Positions 32,337-40,324 of a DNA stretch of 64,000 nt are shown in pieces. This DNA comes from VGDP01 sp964530335 (GTDB lineage: Bacteria; Pseudomonadota; Alphaproteobacteria; SP197). The notes beneath the pieces are model-generated. The model did no database searches. It was not told the origin of the DNA and worked only from the letters and a program-made list of their open reading frames with translations. The position numbers were made by a program, and so were the translations under genes. Location of the stretch: positions 1-64,000 of the forward strand of contig CAZGYG010000005.1 in NCBI GenBank assembly GCA_964530335.1, given 5' to 3'. The first letter of the stretch is position 1, and the number at the start of each line of letters is the position of its first letter.

Positions 32337-33788
32337 TCAGCGCGACCTCGCGGCCAGTTCGGCGGCCACGCGGGCGGCGTCCGCCACGAAGCCGTCGATG
32401 TCCGCCTCGGTCGTCCGATGGTTCAGCACCGCCGCGCGGATCGCGAGCTGGCCCGCGACGCGCGTCGTCGACGGCGCGGCCAGGCCACGCTCCTGAAGCG
32501 TCGCGACGACATCGGCGTTGAAGTCGTCCCAGGCGCTCGGATCGAGATGGCCCGGCTCGAAGCGGAAACAGACGATGTTCAGGCCGACCGGCACGAGCAG
32601 GCGGGCGCCGGGCAGCGTTTCCACCGCCGCCGCCATGCGCCGCGCCAAGGCGCAGGTGCGCGCGATCGAGGCACCGAGGCGCGTCAGCCCGAAGTGGCGG
32701 ACGGTGAACCAGACCTTGAGCGCGCGGAAGCCGCGCGACAGCTCCGGCCCGAGATCCGTGAACCACGGCGCCCCGCCGGCCAGCGCCAGTCCCGTGGCCA
32801 GGTAATCCGCATCGGCGGCGAACGCCGCCGGCAACGCGGCCGCGTCGCGCACCAGCACGCACCCCGCGTCGTAGGGAACGTGCAACCATTTGTGGAAGTC
32901 GAGCGCGATCGAATCGGCGCGTTCGATCCCGGCGACGAGCGGCGCGAGGCCGGGATCGAGCCTGGCGAGCGCGCCGAACGCGCCATCGACGTGAAACCAG
33001 GTCCCCGTGCGCGCCGCGATATCGGCCACTTCGGCGATCGGATCGACCGCGCCGACCGAGGCCGTGCCGGCGGTCGCGACGATGGCCATGGGCAAGGCGC
33101 CAGCGTCCCGGTCCGCCGCGATTGCCTCGGCCAGGGCTTCCGACCTCATGGCACCGGACGGCGTGACCGGAACGATGCGCAACGAGCGGCGGCCGAGGCC
33201 GAGGAGCTCGACCGCCTTGCGCAGCGACACATGGGCGCCGGCGGAACCGTAGACCACAAGCGCCGGGCCGTCGCGCAGGCCGTCGCGACGGGCCGCGCCG
33301 CCCGTCGCGCGCTCGCGCGCCGCCGCCAGGGCCACCAGGTTGGCCATGGAAGTACCCGAGAGCAGGAGCCCCCCCGACGTCTCCGGCAGGCCGATGACCT
33401 CGGCGAACCAGGCGACGACCTGACGTTCGATGTACGTCGCGATGTGGTCGCGCCCGCCGCAGTTGGCGTTGAGCGCCGCGGCCGACGCCTCGGCGATCAC
33501 ACCCGCCGGCGTTCCGGCGCCGTGGACCCAGCCGAAGAAGCGCGGATGACGATTGCCGGTGCCGTAAGGCAGAAGCGCGACGACCTCGTCGCACATCGTC
33601 GCCAGGTCGACGCCCTGCCACGGCGCCGCGCTCGGCTTCGCGCCTGGCTGCGGCGGGCGCCACACGGGACCTTCGCGTAAATTTTGAAGATCGGAGACCA
33701 GGCTATTGACATGGCGATGAAATATCTGCTCGAACTCGCGCCAGTCCGAGGGGTCGAGGGTCGCCGGCGGATCGCCCCCGGGGGCCAT
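32337..33788 (-). CDS. PLP-dependent group II amino-acid decarboxylase
   Basis: Pyridoxal-phosphate enzyme of the aromatic-L-amino-acid/glutamate decarboxylase family, 483 residues. The PLP lysine lies in LDFHKWLHVPYDAG, and the cofactor-binding region has GLLLSGTSMANLVALAAAR, a His in GSAGAHVSLRKAVELLG, and WFHVDGAFGA (Asp/Ala pair). N-terminal substrate-domain features include HPRFFGWVHGAGTPAGV and NANCGGRD. The substrate cannot be fixed from sequence; L-DOPA/tryptophan-type or diaminobutyrate-type activity are options. It converges with the toxin gene with nine bases between stops. Confidence 0.87.
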   Translation of the reverse strand: MAPGGDPPATLDPSDWREFEQIFHRHVNSLVSDLQNLREGPVWRPPQPGAKPSAAPWQGVDLATMCDEVVALLPYGTGNRHPRFFGWVHGAGTPAGVIAEASAAALNANCGGRDHIATYIERQVVAWFAEVIGLPETSGGLLLSGTSMANLVALAAARERATGGAARRDGLRDGPALVVYGSAGAHVSLRKAVELLGLGRRSLRIVPVTPSGAMRSEALAEAIAADRDAGALPMAIVATAGTASVGAVDPIAEVADIAARTGTWFHVDGAFGALARLDPGLAPLVAGIERADSIALDFHKWLHVPYDAGCVLVRDAAALPAAFAADADYLATGLALAGGAPWFTDLGPELSRGFRALKVWFTVRHFGLTRLGASIARTCALARRMAAAVETLPGARLLVPVGLNIVCFRFEPGHLDPSAWDDFNADVVATLQERGLAAPSTTRVAGQLAIRAAVLNHRTTEADIDGFVADAARVAAELAARSR

Positions 33789-33812
33789 GGCAACCGGCTG
33801 TCGACCGGGCCG

Positions 33813-34301
33813 CTAGCGGCGTCGGGGCCGGCCGAGCACCTCGGCCAGGGCGCCCGCAGTCTGCTCGGTCACGTAATACACCCCTTCGACGATGCGGCTG
33901 CTGTCGTCGCTCCATTTCGTGGCGTCGTAGTCCCAGCCGAGCAGCGTCGCCTTCTTTTCGTTGTCGTTGATCAAGCGACGCAGCTTGCGCGTCAGCACGC
34001 CCTCGAAATGGGACAACACGCGCAGATCGCTGTCCCCGGTCGCGCCCAGCAGATCGGTCATGGCGACCCGGCCCTTGCGGGTGCCGAACATGGCGAGCCG
34101 CGTGACGTGCTCGTCGGCCAGGCCGTGAACCAGCTTGCGCGCCAAGTCCGCGGTCAAGTCGATCGGCCGGCGCCAGCGCAACTGCATGTTGCCGGCGGGC
34201 GCGCGCGGCTCGACCGGCCGGCCCTCGATCAGGGCGATCAGCTCGGCCCTCGTCTCGTTCGACAGGCGTCGGAAGTCATGGCCTTCGATCACCAGTTGCA
34301 T
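33813..34301 (-). CDS. Conserved hypothetical protein, 162 aa
   Basis: I do not recognise this family. The codon pattern is that of a real gene and the product looks folded: an N-terminal helix pair (HDFRRLSNETRAELIALIEG), a tryptophan/arginine segment (MQLRWRRPIDLTADLARKLV), a possible winged-helix region (ATGDSDLRVLSHFEGVLTRKL) and an aromatic block (LLGWDYDATKWSDDSSRIVE). There is no signal peptide or membrane segment, and the end is basic (GRPRRR). It is read with the decarboxylase, 24 bases upstream of it, and is divergent from yajQ. Confidence 0.7.
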   Translation of the reverse strand: MQLVIEGHDFRRLSNETRAELIALIEGRPVEPRAPAGNMQLRWRRPIDLTADLARKLVHGLADEHVTRLAMFGTRKGRVAMTDLLGATGDSDLRVLSHFEGVLTRKLRRLINDNEKKATLLGWDYDATKWSDDSSRIVEGVYYVTEQTAGALAEVLGRPRRR

Positions 34302-34412
34302 GAGCGTTCCCCTGCCTTGGCGTTGCCCAACGGGCGCAGCCTAGCACGACTTGGCGCCCGTCGATTGCGGCGAACCGCCGCGAACGCTAACGTCGGGAAG
34401 GAGGGAGCCGTC

Positions 34413-34898
34413 ATGCCGTCATTCGATATCGTCTCACGCATCGAGCTCAACGAGGTCGATAACGCGCTCGACGGCGTGCGGCGCGAGATCGGCCAGCGGT
34501 TCGACTTCAAGGGTTCCCACTGCACCATCGATCGCGCCGACGCCGCGATTACGATCCTGGCGGACGACGACACCAAATTGCGCCAGATGCAGGAGCTGCT
34601 GCGGGGCTACCTGGCGCGCCGCAAGGTCGACCACCGCGCCTTCGCCTTCGGCGATCCGGAAAAGGCGGCCCACGGGGCGCTGCGTCAGGCGGTGACCCTG
34701 CGCCAGGGCATCGACCGCGAGCTGGCGAAGTCGGTCATCGACGCGATCAAGGGCACCAAGCTCAAGGTCCAGGTCGCGATCCAAGGCGACGAGCTCAGGG
34801 TTTCCGGCAAGAAGATCGACGATCTGCAGGCGGCCATCGCCCACCTCAAGGGACTGGGCATCGAGCAGCCGCTGCAATACGTCAACTTCCGCAACTGA
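34413..34898 (+). CDS. yajQ: YajQ-family nucleotide-binding protein
   Basis: Small cytoplasmic protein with two RNA-recognition-like folds; some homologues bind cyclic di-GMP. The 161 residues begin with the family signature MPSFDIVSRIELNEVDNA and contain EIGQRFDFKGSHC, DRELAKSVIDAIKGTKLKVQ and the closing PLQYVNFRN. ATG 34413 has an excellent ribosome binding site (GGAAGGAGGGAG); the open frame extends far upstream but through the divergent neighbour. Length and motifs match the family closely. Confidence 0.95.
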   Translation: MPSFDIVSRIELNEVDNALDGVRREIGQRFDFKGSHCTIDRADAAITILADDDTKLRQMQELLRGYLARRKVDHRAFAFGDPEKAAHGALRQAVTLRQGIDRELAKSVIDAIKGTKLKVQVAIQGDELRVSGKKIDDLQAAIAHLKGLGIEQPLQYVNFRN

Positions 34899-34925
34899 GG
34901 CGGGCGAAGCGACGGGATCCGTCGA

Positions 34926-35888
34926 TCAGGTCCGATTGGCCTGGAACGTCACGTGCTCGAGGGTGCCCGCGTCGAGCGCGGCGCATACGCGAACCCAGCG
35001 CTCGCATTCCGCCAGGATCATGGCGCCCTGGCGAACGTCGATCGGGTTGCTCTTGACGAAATCGTCGATCACCGACCAGGCCCGCACCATTTCGGATTGC
35101 ATCGTGCCGTTCGTGGTGTCGGCGCTCTTGATCGAGAACCCGGCCTTGCCGAGGGAGTACGCCATCTGCGCCCTGGTACGCAGGCCCGCCGGGGCCGTGC
35201 GCGACTTGGTCACGATCGCCAGGTCCGCGTCGGGCTTGTTGTCGCCGATGCGCAGGAACTGGGACAGGAAGAAGCGACCCTTGGGCTTCAGCGCCCGTTG
35301 CACGGCCTTGAGCACGCCGTCGATCGAGGCGAGTTCGATCAGGCCGTCCTTGGCGTAGGCGTGGTCGTAGCGCGCCCTGCGGAAGTCCGGGCTGCGCGGA
35401 TCGAAAGGCTTGATTTCCGCCTTTTTCGCGAGCCCTGCCTTGTTCGATAGCTCGGCGGCTTGCTCCGCCAGGCTTGGCGAGCTTTCGAAGGCCGTGACGT
35501 AGGCGCCGGATTCGCGCACGATCGTGCGCGTCGAGCCGCCAATCCCGGGTTCGAGCTCGAGCAGCCACACGGCCGGCGACAGCGACAGGTCGCGCACCTG
35601 GGTCAGGACGTAATCCTTGCCGCCGGGCGTGAGAAACCCCGGATTCCACAGGCCTTGCAGCCAGGTCTCGTCGGGTTCTTGCGCGGTAACGGGCGCCGCC
35701 GCGGATATCTCCTCGACCAGTTCGAGGGCCTCCGCGACGAGCTCGGGCGCAACGTCCGGGTGCGACCACAGCCCGCGCACCGCCGAAGCCAGCCGCCGGC
35801 CGAACCCGGGGCGCAACTCGCCCGCCTCGGCCTTTCGAGCCGGTCCCGAAATGACTCGCGACCGCGATATCGAGGCAGTCGAACCCAT
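34926..35888 (-). CDS. Putative SAM-dependent methyltransferase
   Basis: The 320-residue product has a Rossmann-type SAM site (LLELEPGIGGSTRTIV, then an acidic residue in VTAFESS) and a post-motif region (LKAVQRALKPKGRFFLSQFLRIG) typical of class I methyltransferases. The N-terminal 100 residues are helical and not recognised. A terminal block (IDDFVKSNPIDVRQGAMILAECERWVRVC) looks specific to this subfamily. The substrate is unknown. It converges with yajQ. Confidence 0.7.
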   Translation of the reverse strand: MGSTASISRSRVISGPARKAEAGELRPGFGRRLASAVRGLWSHPDVAPELVAEALELVEEISAAAPVTAQEPDETWLQGLWNPGFLTPGGKDYVLTQVRDLSLSPAVWLLELEPGIGGSTRTIVRESGAYVTAFESSPSLAEQAAELSNKAGLAKKAEIKPFDPRSPDFRRARYDHAYAKDGLIELASIDGVLKAVQRALKPKGRFFLSQFLRIGDNKPDADLAIVTKSRTAPAGLRTRAQMAYSLGKAGFSIKSADTTNGTMQSEMVRAWSVIDDFVKSNPIDVRQGAMILAECERWVRVCAALDAGTLEHVTFQANRT

Positions 35889-35960
35889 GGCAACGACTAT
35901 CGAGCGTGAACGTTAAGCATCCCTGAAGACGCGCCGCGGCGGGCTGGCATCGAAGCGGGA

Positions 35961-36878
35961 TCACGCCCGAGCGAGCGCCTCTTCGCCGTCGAGCAGGCTG
36001 GTCACCGGCGTGCCCAGCCAGCCGGCTTCGCGCCTGCGCCAATAGAGGCCGCGCAGTTCGCTGGTCAGCAGCCCTGGGGCGCCGTTGCCGAGCGGACGGC
36101 CGTCGACCCGGGTCACCGGCATGATGCCGCCCGCGGTCGAGGACAAGAAGGCCTCGTCCGCGCCCCTCAGGGCCTCGGGGGGGAAATCGCCGGCGGTCAC
36201 GGTCAGGCCGAGCATGGCCGCGAGCTCGATCACCGTGCGGCGCGTGATCCCCTCCAGGACGTTGGCGGCCGGGGTGAACAGCTTGCCGGCCTTGGCGAAG
36301 AACACGTTGAAGCCGGGTCCTTCGGCGAGGAACCCCGAGGGCGTGCACAGCACGACGTTGTCCGCGCCGCGGTCGAGCCCTTGCAGCAGGCCGCGCTGCA
36401 TATCCATCCAGTTGAAGTTCTTGACCCTGGGGTCGATCGCCTCGGTTGGCGTGCGCCGGTTGTCGACGATCGCCACGTCGATGCCGGTCTCCTGCCGCTC
36501 GGGCCGCACGATCCAGATGTAGGGCAGCGCGAAGGCGATGAAGCGCTGGATGCAGGTGCGCAGGTCGCGCCGGTCGGGCGCCGCGTAACTGCCCCGGGTG
36601 ACAATCATCTGAACGAAGGCGTCGTCGAGACTCGCGCGGTCGACGCACGTCGCCAGGATGCGCGCTAGGGCATCGGGCGCGTGCGGGCACGTGAGCCGCA
36701 TTCCCTCGCAGCTCCGGAGGAAACGCGCTATGTGGTCGTCGAGCCGGAAGAACTGGCCGTGCCAGACCGAGGTCGTGTCGTAGACCGCGTCGCCGCGCAG
36801 GAACCCCAGGTCGAACAGCGGCAGCCTGGCCTGCTCCGCGGGGACATATTGGTCATCGATGTAGACGATTCCGGGCAT
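35961..36878 (-). CDS. Class IV aminotransferase (BCAT/D-amino-acid transaminase fold)
   Basis: PLP-dependent aminotransferase of fold type IV, 305 residues. Family markers are ARLPLFDLGFLRGDAVYDTT at the N-terminus, the lysine in RVKNFNWMDMQRG, DNVVLCTPSGFLAEGPGFNVF, and LSSTAGGIMPVTRVDGRPLGNG near the C-terminus. The last motif and the overall pattern resemble (R)-selective amine transaminases more than IlvE, so the substrate may be a D-amino acid or a chiral amine. It follows the MBL-fold gene by ten bases. Confidence 0.86.
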   Translation of the reverse strand: MPGIVYIDDQYVPAEQARLPLFDLGFLRGDAVYDTTSVWHGQFFRLDDHIARFLRSCEGMRLTCPHAPDALARILATCVDRASLDDAFVQMIVTRGSYAAPDRRDLRTCIQRFIAFALPYIWIVRPERQETGIDVAIVDNRRTPTEAIDPRVKNFNWMDMQRGLLQGLDRGADNVVLCTPSGFLAEGPGFNVFFAKAGKLFTPAANVLEGITRRTVIELAAMLGLTVTAGDFPPEALRGADEAFLSSTAGGIMPVTRVDGRPLGNGAPGLLTSELRGLYWRRREAGWLGTPVTSLLDGEEALARA

Positions 36879-36888
36879 CAGTCCCTCC

Positions 36889-37773
36889 TCAATGTCGGAT
36901 GTAAACGTTGGTCAAGCCGGGCTCGCCATCGCACGCGACCTCGCCGCGGGCGCTGAGGTCGATCAAGTGCGCCAGAACCGAGCACCCCGCCGCCGCGTGG
37001 AGCGTCTTCGGAAGGTCGTCGTAGATCGTGGCGACCAGATGCGGGATCGTCGCCGGCCCGATCGCCAGCGCCGCGAGGATCTGTCGTTCGCGGGCGCGGC
37101 GATGATCGATGAGCGCCCCGACGTGCCCGCGAGGATCGCCGATCGGCGGGCCGTGGGTCGGCCAGAACGTGGTCTCGCGACGCAGGGCCAGCCGGTCGAG
37201 CGAGGCCATGTACGCCGCCATGTCGCCGTCGGGCGGCACCACCACGGTCGTCGACCAGCCCATGACGTGATCGCCGCAGAACAGCGCATCGGCGTGGGCG
37301 AAGCACAGGTGGTTGGACATATGCCCCGGGGTATGGATGGCCTCGAGCGTCCAGCCGGCGCCGACGACGATGTCGCCATCCCGGACGCGGACGTCCGGCA
37401 TGAAGTCATGGTCCACCCCTTCCTCGACCCGCGTTTCGAGTTCGTCGTGTCGTCCGCCCAGCGGCCCGAACCCGAGGATCGGAGCCCCGGTGGCCGCGCG
37501 CAACGCCCGCGCCGCGGGCGAATGGTCGAGGTGCGTGTGGGTCACGACGATATGGCTGACGGTTTCGCCGTCGAGCGCCGCCAGGATCGCCGCGACGTGC
37601 TCCTCCAGGTCGGGGCCGGGGTCGATCACGGCGACCGAACCGCGGCCGACCACGTACGTGCCCGTGCCGTGGAACGTGAACGGCCCGGGGTTGCGCGCGA
37701 CGATGCGCCGGATGCCGGGACCGACCTGCTCGGCCACGCCATAAGCGAACCTCATGTCGCGCAGGAACCGCAC
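36889..37773 (-). CDS. MBL-fold metallohydrolase
   Basis: Zinc metallo-beta-lactamase-fold hydrolase with the LACTB2/glyoxalase II-like layout. The metal motif is HTHLDHSPAARAL (HxHxDH), followed by HTPGHMSNHLCF, FCGDHVMGW and a terminal winged-helix region (TLHAAAGCSVLAHLIDLSARG). Start choice is uncertain: GTG at 37773 (used here) is preceded at good distance by GGAG, ATG at 37755 gives the family-like MRFAYGV start, and GTG at 37848 gives the longest frame. The substrate is unknown. It is co-directional with the class IV aminotransferase. Confidence 0.85.
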   Translation of the reverse strand: MRFLRDMRFAYGVAEQVGPGIRRIVARNPGPFTFHGTGTYVVGRGSVAVIDPGPDLEEHVAAILAALDGETVSHIVVTHTHLDHSPAARALRAATGAPILGFGPLGGRHDELETRVEEGVDHDFMPDVRVRDGDIVVGAGWTLEAIHTPGHMSNHLCFAHADALFCGDHVMGWSTTVVVPPDGDMAAYMASLDRLALRRETTFWPTHGPPIGDPRGHVGALIDHRRARERQILAALAIGPATIPHLVATIYDDLPKTLHAAAGCSVLAHLIDLSARGEVACDGEPGLTNVYIRH

Positions 37774-37936
37774 GGTGACGTCTCCGTCACGGGTACCCAG
37801 GAAGCTGCCCAGGAAGCCGCAAGGTATCACGGACGTGACGGCCGTCACTTAAGCCTGCCGCTGTGTCGGTCCGCGCTCAGTTCCGGGGCTTGACCGCCGC
37901 CAAGGAAGTCCAATAATTGAGTTCGGGGACACCGCC

Positions 37937-38104
37937 ATGCAGCACGATACGATCCGGGATTTGCTCGAGACAACCAGGATCAACGCCGAAATCGAGGCGA
38001 TCGACGAGGATCCTGCGCACGAGAACGTAGCCGTGGTGAGGCTCAGGTTCCGCGATCGTCGGGATCGCGTCGTCCGCCCTGGCGCGGCGCCAGCGCACGG
38101 CTAG
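37937..38104 (+). CDS. Possible small protein, 55 aa
   Basis: An open frame from ATG 37937 in the 460-base gap between the MBL gene and the CYTH-CHAD gene. The peptide is charged (MQHDTIRDLLETTRINAEIE at the start, an arginine-rich RLRFRDRRDR stretch later), with about 78 percent GC at third positions, close to that of real genes here. A GGGGAC lies upstream. No family is recognised, and the opposite strand is also open, so this is tentative. Nothing else was seen in the gap. Confidence 0.35.
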   Translation: MQHDTIRDLLETTRINAEIEAIDEDPAHENVAVVRLRFRDRRDRVVRPGAAPAHG

Positions 38105-38232
38105 GCGTTCGGTCGGTTTCACGAACCGGTAACTTGACGGTCGCGGCCGATCCCGCTACCGGAATCGAGCGTTGCCGGCCGCTTCGGGCACGTTTGCCGT
38201 CCGCGCGCCGGGGCCATGTGGCGCGGGGGCGG

Positions 38233-39750
38233 ATGGCGACGGAAATCGAACTCCGGTTCCGTGTCGGTCCGGAAGTCTTTGATCGGCTCCGCCAGGCGAC
38301 CCCCGAGGGTGTCGATATCCGGCCGGCCGTCACGCGCACCTTGTCCAGCACGTATTTCGATCTTCCCGACCGCGGCCTGGGCGCGCGGGGCTTCGGCGTC
38401 CGCCTGCGCGAGGAGGACGGCCGGCGCAGCCTGACGGTAAAGTCGGGTGACAACCCCTGGTTCGGCGCGCGCGAGGAATGGACCGTACGGGCCGGGAATG
38501 GGCCAAAGCTCGGCCGGCTCGGCCGATACCTTCCGCCCGAGGCCTCGGCTGGGCCACTGACCCCGGTGTTCCGCACCCGCATCGAACGCACGCTGCGCGA
38601 TCTCCGCATCGGCCGGGGCGTTCGCGTCGAACTGGCGCTCGACCGGGGCGTGATCGCCGCGGGCCGGCGCAGGCTTTCGGTGCGGGAGCTCGAGCTCGAA
38701 CTCAAGCGGGGCACCGTCACGGATCTTTATGCGACCGCCTTGCGATTGCACCGAGAGTTGGGGCCGTTCGCGCTGCTGCCGTCGAGCAAGGCCGCCCGTG
38801 GCTACGCCCTGGCGGCGGGACGGTCCGAGGCGGCGTACCGGGCGGATGCCGTCGCGCTCGACCTCGGCGCCTCGACCGAAACGGCGTGCAAGGCGATCGT
38901 CCGCTCGTGCCTCGGCCAGATCCTGGCCAATCACGAGCCGGCGCGACACGGCGTGGACAGCGAAGGGGTGCACCAGGTCCGCATCGGCTTCCGCCGACTG
39001 CGCGCCGCGCTGGGGGCGCTGCGACCGTTCGCGCCACCCGAGCGACGGGACGCGGTTGCCGACTGGGCGCGCTGGGCCACGCAGCGCTTCGGCCCCGCGC
39101 GGGACTGGGACGTGTTCATCGACGAGCGCCTGGCGCCCGCGCTTGCCCGCCACGGCGACCCGGACGGACGCCTGCGCGCGACCGCCGAGGCCAAACGCGC
39201 CGCCGCCTACCGGCTCGTCCGGCGGGCGCTTAGGGAACGGCGCTACACCGAGGCCATGCTCGACGCGCTGCGGTGGCTCGAGGAGCCCTGGAGCGAGGCC
39301 GCGGGCAAGCGCCGGCGCGAGCGGCTTGCCACGCCATTCGTCGACGTGGCCTGGCGCCTGGGGCGCGATGCCGACCGGCGCCTGAGGGCGCGGGCGAGGC
39401 ACCTGGACGAAGGCGACCCGGCGGCGCTGCACCGCGTCCGCCTGGCGGCGAAAAGGGCGCGCTACATGGCGGAGTTCCTGGCCCCGATCGCGCCCCAGGG
39501 CGGGGTCGGGCCTTACCTCAAGGCGCTCAAGCGCGTCCAGGATACGTTCGGGCGCAGCAGCGACGACGCCGCCGCGACCGAGCGGCTCGCCACCCTGTTG
39601 CACGCCGTGCCGGTCGACGCGCCCCAGGCCCTGATCGACGCCATTGCGCCGCCCACCGAACCGACACGGGCGCGATCACGGTTGCACCGCGTCTGGCGCG
39701 CCTACCAGGCGACCATGCCGATCCATCGCGCGCTCGGCCACCACGGCTAA
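38233..39750 (+). CDS. CYTH and CHAD domain protein (inorganic polyphosphate associated)
   Basis: Two-domain protein of 505 residues. The N-terminal CYTH domain (about 1-200) starts with the hallmark EIELRFRV and contains STYFDLPDRGL, VRLREEDGRRSLTVK and LELELKRG, the charged tunnel that binds triphosphate. The C-terminal CHAD domain (about 215-500) has the histidine/arginine helices GVHQVRIGFRRLRAALGAL and ALHRVRLAAKRARYMAEFL that bind polyphosphate. CYTH-CHAD proteins act on or bind inorganic polyphosphate, consistent with ppk and ppx downstream. The start is ATG 38233. Its stop overlaps the convergent phosphatase gene. Confidence 0.92.
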   Translation: MATEIELRFRVGPEVFDRLRQATPEGVDIRPAVTRTLSSTYFDLPDRGLGARGFGVRLREEDGRRSLTVKSGDNPWFGAREEWTVRAGNGPKLGRLGRYLPPEASAGPLTPVFRTRIERTLRDLRIGRGVRVELALDRGVIAAGRRRLSVRELELELKRGTVTDLYATALRLHRELGPFALLPSSKAARGYALAAGRSEAAYRADAVALDLGASTETACKAIVRSCLGQILANHEPARHGVDSEGVHQVRIGFRRLRAALGALRPFAPPERRDAVADWARWATQRFGPARDWDVFIDERLAPALARHGDPDGRLRATAEAKRAAAYRLVRRALRERRYTEAMLDALRWLEEPWSEAAGKRRRERLATPFVDVAWRLGRDADRRLRARARHLDEGDPAALHRVRLAAKRARYMAEFLAPIAPQGGVGPYLKALKRVQDTFGRSSDDAAATERLATLLHAVPVDAPQALIDAIAPPTEPTRARSRLHRVWRAYQATMPIHRALGHHG

Positions 39751-40259
39751 TCGAGGTCGCGCGGCACGACCAGATCGCGTAGTCGGCACGAGCCGTGGCC
39801 AAGCGCGCGCCACGACGGGCCCTTGAAGTCGAGCGTCGCCAGCGCCCCGGTCGGCAGCTTGTCGCGCACCCGCGCCAGGGTATCCGCCGCGCCGCCGCCG
39901 GCGAGATGCAGAATCAGGTTCTGCAGGTCGGGGTTGTGGCCGACCACCATGACCGCGTCTACCGTGTCCTCCTGGCGAGCGAGCAGCCGCAGGATCGCCT
40001 CCTCGCCGGCCAGGTAGATGGCGCGATCATGCACGATGCGGGGTGCCGAACCGAGACCGGGGGCCACCAATTCCAGGGTCCGGCGGGCGCGCCGCGCGGT
40101 CGAGCACAGCACCACGGCCGGGCGCACGCCGGCCTCGGCGCAGTGCCGGGCCAGGCCCGCGCACGCTTCGATGCCGCGGCGGCTGAGCGGCCGGTCGTGG
40201 TCGCTGACGTTCTCGTCGCGGCTAGATTTGGCGTGGCGCAGGACATAGATGCGTTTCAT
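39747..40259 (-). CDS. sixA: SixA-type histidine phosphatase
   Basis: Short histidine phosphatase of 170 residues. The phosphohistidine motif YVLRHAKSSRDE (RHG variant, RHA) is at the N-terminus; GHNPDLQNLI provides the second catalytic histidine. E. coli SixA dephosphorylates phosphohistidine on phosphotransfer proteins; this one could also act on small phosphate compounds. It is convergent with the CYTH-CHAD gene (four-base stop overlap) and divergent from ppk across 65 bases. Confidence 0.87.
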   Translation of the reverse strand: MKRIYVLRHAKSSRDENVSDHDRPLSRRGIEACAGLARHCAEAGVRPAVVLCSTARRARRTLELVAPGLGSAPRIVHDRAIYLAGEEAILRLLARQEDTVDAVMVVGHNPDLQNLILHLAGGGAADTLARVRDKLPTGALATLDFKGPSWRALGHGSCRLRDLVVPRDLD

Positions 40260-40324
40260 GGCCCACCCATTCGACCCAAGGCGCGCGGGAATCGGTCACG
40301 ACTCCATGATATACGTGTGCGGCC

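Noticed and set aside
37877..38122. An 81-codon minus-strand frame in the gap before the CYTH-CHAD gene
   Set aside because: No family features and weaker composition than the plus-strand candidate; both are doubtful and only the latter is listed.
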